A stretch of 64,000 nucleotides of DNA, taken from positions 1-64,000 of the forward strand of contig JAUCBJ010006518.1 of NCBI GenBank assembly GCA_032718475.1, given 5' to 3'. The DNA comes from Nemertoderma westbladi. Lineage: Eukaryota > Xenacoelomorpha > Nemertodermatida > Nemertodermatidae. The notes under the pieces were generated by a model. The model was given only the letters and a program-made list of their open reading frames with translations. It did no database searches and was not told the origin of the DNA. Positions 1 through 64,000 of the stretch are shown piece after piece. Numbering within the stretch: position 1 is the first letter of the stretch; each line of letters starts with the position of its first letter. The position numbers were made by a program, and so were the translations under genes.

Positions 1-214
1 TCACGATTCCCAAACTCCGGCCATTACTATACAAGTTGAATCGTTACTGGCGCAAATATCTGATGCTTTTAACCAGTTGTCAGTTTGTTGTATAAGTATA
101 TCATGAGTATTATTAAGTTATCCTTTCTTTCTTCTTTTGGGGCTTAACTTTAGTGTCATTTCCTGGCTTGGCCTCCTGAGAAGGCCTACCACATAATTAT
201 TGTTTGTGTTATAG
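1..214 (+). other. Intronic sequence upstream of first visible myosin exon
   Basis: No coding similarity seen. It ends in a standard acceptor at 213-214. The preceding myosin exon is outside the window. Confidence 0.7.
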
Positions 215-61082
<60,868 letters not shown>

Positions 61083-61200
61083 TTGCCTAGCAACCAGACA
61101 CACAAACTATTCCCGCACATGGCTGCTCTTATTCTGCTGAAGCTTCATTGGTTCTGGTTAATAAATTAATTGTTGTGCCTAAAAACCTGTTTAAAACAAA
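61083..61200 (+). other. MYH9/10/14: Myosin 3' UTR with poly(A) signal
   Basis: An AATAAA hexamer lies at 61160-61165, about 80 bases after the stop, followed by a short GT-rich stretch (ttgttgtg). This is the nearest canonical polyadenylation signal. The exact cleavage site cannot be read, and AATAAA hexamers are common in this AT-rich DNA. Confidence 0.6.
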
Positions 61201-64000
61201 TGACCCCACCCATACCAACCTGCTGTCTGTCCCATGTCTAGAATCGGTAGCAATTTTTTAGTATTTAATAATGATATCAGTATAAGTCTGCCAAATGGGG
61301 GTATTAATTATATATCGTGTGCAAATTAATTAGTTTGGTATTAATTAATAATTGTTATTGGGGTTCTTTATTAATTAATTTGTGCTGGTGTGTCTATTAC
61401 TTGCGAATTTATGCTCTGAGTTTGTAATTAATTAATCCGCTTTCTCATCTAATTATCTAACAATCTTTTAGGTGGGCCATAATTTTTGGTTTCTATATTT
61501 TAATATTATTATTGTAGGCCTACAATTTTTGCCATAACTTAGCTCAACCATTATTTGATTTCCTGAAACTTAAATTATAACCATTCCTATATTGCATGAA
61601 GCTTGTTATAGAATAGAATGAAATAACATAGAAAATAGAATAGACATAGAATAGACATAGAAAACAAATAGAATGAAAAATCCAAAAATATCCTAGTGTG
61701 GTGCCAGTGTTATTGTAGATTTAGAAGTCTATTGATTTTCGTCTCCTTTGGTATGAATTACATACGTAAAGGTTTTGGTTAATAGCTAACAAAATTATTG
61801 TTAAAAACCAATAATTAGCGATCCAATCATTCAATTAAGAGTCCCTATTAGAGCTTGTGACGTCACATCATTATGATTTTTCATAAATAGTTTTCATTAA
61901 TAATATTCACTGGATGTAAAATGTTATTTGTATTGATTTCGGTTTATGATTTAATGATAAATTATCGACTATATTGTGGATATTGTTTGGTTTCAATTAT
62001 TTGACGCGATTTTAGGAAATTCATTGTTTGAATCATTCCAAGATAGACTATTTATCCGTATTAATAATTGTATTGGCGTAGAAACTTGTGCGGAATTATT
62101 TACGCCCCCTAGTGACGCGGTAGCCCAACGATTTACTATACCCAGCTCCATCTAATGGTATTTTGTTGTATTGCCGAATTCATTGGGTGTGTTTGTGACC
62201 CACGCTAGGCGGATTTTAGCTTAGGTATATCAAATAATTTCAACGTACATTGTCTTGTCTCTTTTGTCAGCTATATATGTTATTATAAAATAATTATATT
62301 ATTATATTTACTATTCTATTATTTACAGTGATTTGAGTATTATAATGTTGGATACAGAATGACGTCACTTGACCTTTTTGTTATGCTTATTGAAGGCGCA
62401 CATCACAATTGGAAAATAAAAGGTTGTGGAAATACACATTCTGAAAATCGCGAATTCATTCAGCAAGGGAGACAACCTCCCCCCCCCCCCCCCCCCATTT
62501 TTGCGGTAGCTAATAGAATTGTGCTACGCGGCAGCCACGTTTTATTTACTCACCTCTAACAACTATTATAGTCCAAAATTCAGTGAAATAATTAAGGTTT
62601 GCAAAATGTTACCCATCGGGGACAACATTATTGTGTTACCCAGTGTAAAATTTTTATGACATATGGTGCATATGTATTACACCGGGGACAGTCTACCAAA
62701 TTTGTCATTATTGTGCGGTTGACACTATTGTTGTTACCTATTTAACTGAGCTGCTGAGTGCTGATGGTGGACCGGACCCCATCTCAATATATGAGCTCTA
62801 CAAAATGTATTACGAACACAATGTGAATACTAGCTCCTATTGTAAGACCGCTATAAGATAGAGTCTTTGAAGGAATGTAATTTAGTGGGGTTGAATTAAA
62901 ACATTACGGCGCGAAATACAGAAAAGTAGCAAAACTGGATTAATTTTTTTGTAAATAAATAAAGTTTCTCAAAACCCAACGTTTTATAGGACTATTATTC
63001 GATAAAATAAAAGTAAGCGGAAAATATCGCTTTTTTCACTCATTGTAAATTTAGCGAAATTCAACTATTCTGTACGAGTGGTTGAGTTTTACACGAGCAG
63101 GCAGGTTTTTGGCACGAGCGAAGCGAGTGTTACAATGCCAACGAGATTTTTTTTTTCAGAAAAAAAAATAGTTAAAAAAAATAATTTTTTAAACTAATTT
63201 TCTGGTAATTAGTGAAAATATTTAGAGTAATTAACTCAATTTTAAAAATATTAGTGAGAAAAAGAGCCTTTGTCAAATAATTACATAATATTCTCACAAA
63301 GAATAGGTAGGACCAGGTTGGAGACAAGCCTATTACCGAAGGGAGACTTGATCTCCAAAAATCGTTCTGAAGAACAATTAAATGAATTTTTCAATGCCGT
63401 TTTAACTTTATCACATTACATTTATGATTTCTATCATTATGTGAAAGTTTGAGAATATCAACCTTTAAACTTTTTAAATTAAACCAATAATTCATATTTT
63501 CAAAAAAGCATCAAGTCTCCCTCAATGTGGGGAGACTTGACCCCTAGGGTGGGAGACTTGAATCCCCATTCGCATTTTTGTGAATTTGTACAAAAATCCA
63601 TTAGAGGTGAAATAATTACATGTTCAACATCAACATTAAAAATGCGATTATTATTTTGTCAAATTATTATCCCAAATTTTATATAATAATATGGTCGTTC
63701 AAGTGGTTCTAACAAAATCGAAATAAATAATGAAAGTCCATTAAAACTGCAATAAAATGTAACTCAGCAAGGCACTTTGTAATAATAATATAATAATATT
63801 AATAATACTTCACCAGCTAAAAGCATGTCTTAAAGTGTGGAATCTTATAAAAAAATAAAATCCGACAAAAACGACATTTACTTTTAACCCAGAAAACGTT
63901 TATTCGCAAAAAAATAACCAAAAGGTAATAAAACATTGTTGCCTACAAGTATTTTGAACATTTTTGTGCGGATAGTATTGTCAAATAATTTACAATAGTT
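61201..64000. other. Intergenic AT-rich sequence downstream of myosin
   Basis: No gene supported. Points seen: a CTCF-like site at 62103-62116, two TGACGTCA palindromes (about 61858 and 62362), an 18-base C run at 62479-62496, and three copies of a ggagacttga motif between 63340 and 63560. The 60-70 codon frames here are not conserved-looking. Confidence 0.7.
62103..62116 (-). promoter_or_regulatory. Single CTCF-like site downstream of the myosin gene
   Basis: The minus strand reads GTCACTAGGGGGCG, one base from the classical CTCF core CCACTAGGGGGCG. It is about 1 kb past the myosin stop. Motif match only. Confidence 0.35.

Noticed and set aside
63270-63452. 60-codon frame in the 3' flank
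   Set aside because: Low-complexity surroundings, no homology recognised, no splice context.

Overview
This is eukaryotic, animal genomic DNA. It has spliced genes with GT-AG introns, AT-rich non-coding sequence, and no bacterial operon structure. The plus strand carries 21 exons that join in phase into the last 1,481 residues of a conventional nonmuscle myosin II heavy chain (the MYH9/MYH10/MYH14 type). They run from the relay helix of the motor (position 215) to the stop codon at 61082. The 5' part of the gene (N-terminus, P-loop, switch I) lies outside the window. The species cannot be fixed from the sequence. An invertebrate deuterostome such as a tunicate would fit the mixture of short and hugely expanded introns, but that is inference.

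A second gene lies inside myosin intron 9 on the opposite strand (19799 down to 13260). Its four exons join in phase into a 529-residue protein. The ligand pattern (E102, H110, E171 or E174, then H206-x3-E210-x2-H213) is that of heme-oxygenase-like diiron/iron oxidases of the CADD/UndA/SznF fold. This family is best known from bacteria.

Roughly two thirds of the window is intronic tandem repeat: a 37-bp array (2.2-7.3 kb), a 63-bp array (7.9-9.5 kb), a foldback element (12.1-12.9 kb), a 48-bp array (14.5-18.5 kb), nucleosome-sized repeats carrying a CTCF-like core (20.7-21.9 kb), a 26-kb 38-bp array (22.7-48.9 kb), a 19-bp array (48.9-51.3 kb), a 16-bp array (52.1-52.5 kb), another 63-bp array (55.3-55.8 kb) and a 24-bp array (58.5 and 59.6-60.96 kb).

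The most striking observation is that the arrays are not placed at random relative to splice signals. Five independent arrays, in two genes on opposite strands, have a unit that is the tail of the upstream exon plus the 5' splice site plus a few intronic bases. Each unit therefore re-creates the genuine donor junction. Two more arrays have units containing branch-site consensus (UACUAAC in the 19-bp array, CACUAAC in the 24-bp array), and the 24-bp array supplies the probable branch point of the last myosin intron. Another has a pyrimidine tract followed by AG in each unit. The 29-kb intron 10 is thus a field of hundreds of copies of its own donor followed by about a hundred branch-site copies.

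The 3' part after 61.2 kb is AT-rich intergenic sequence with no gene I can support.
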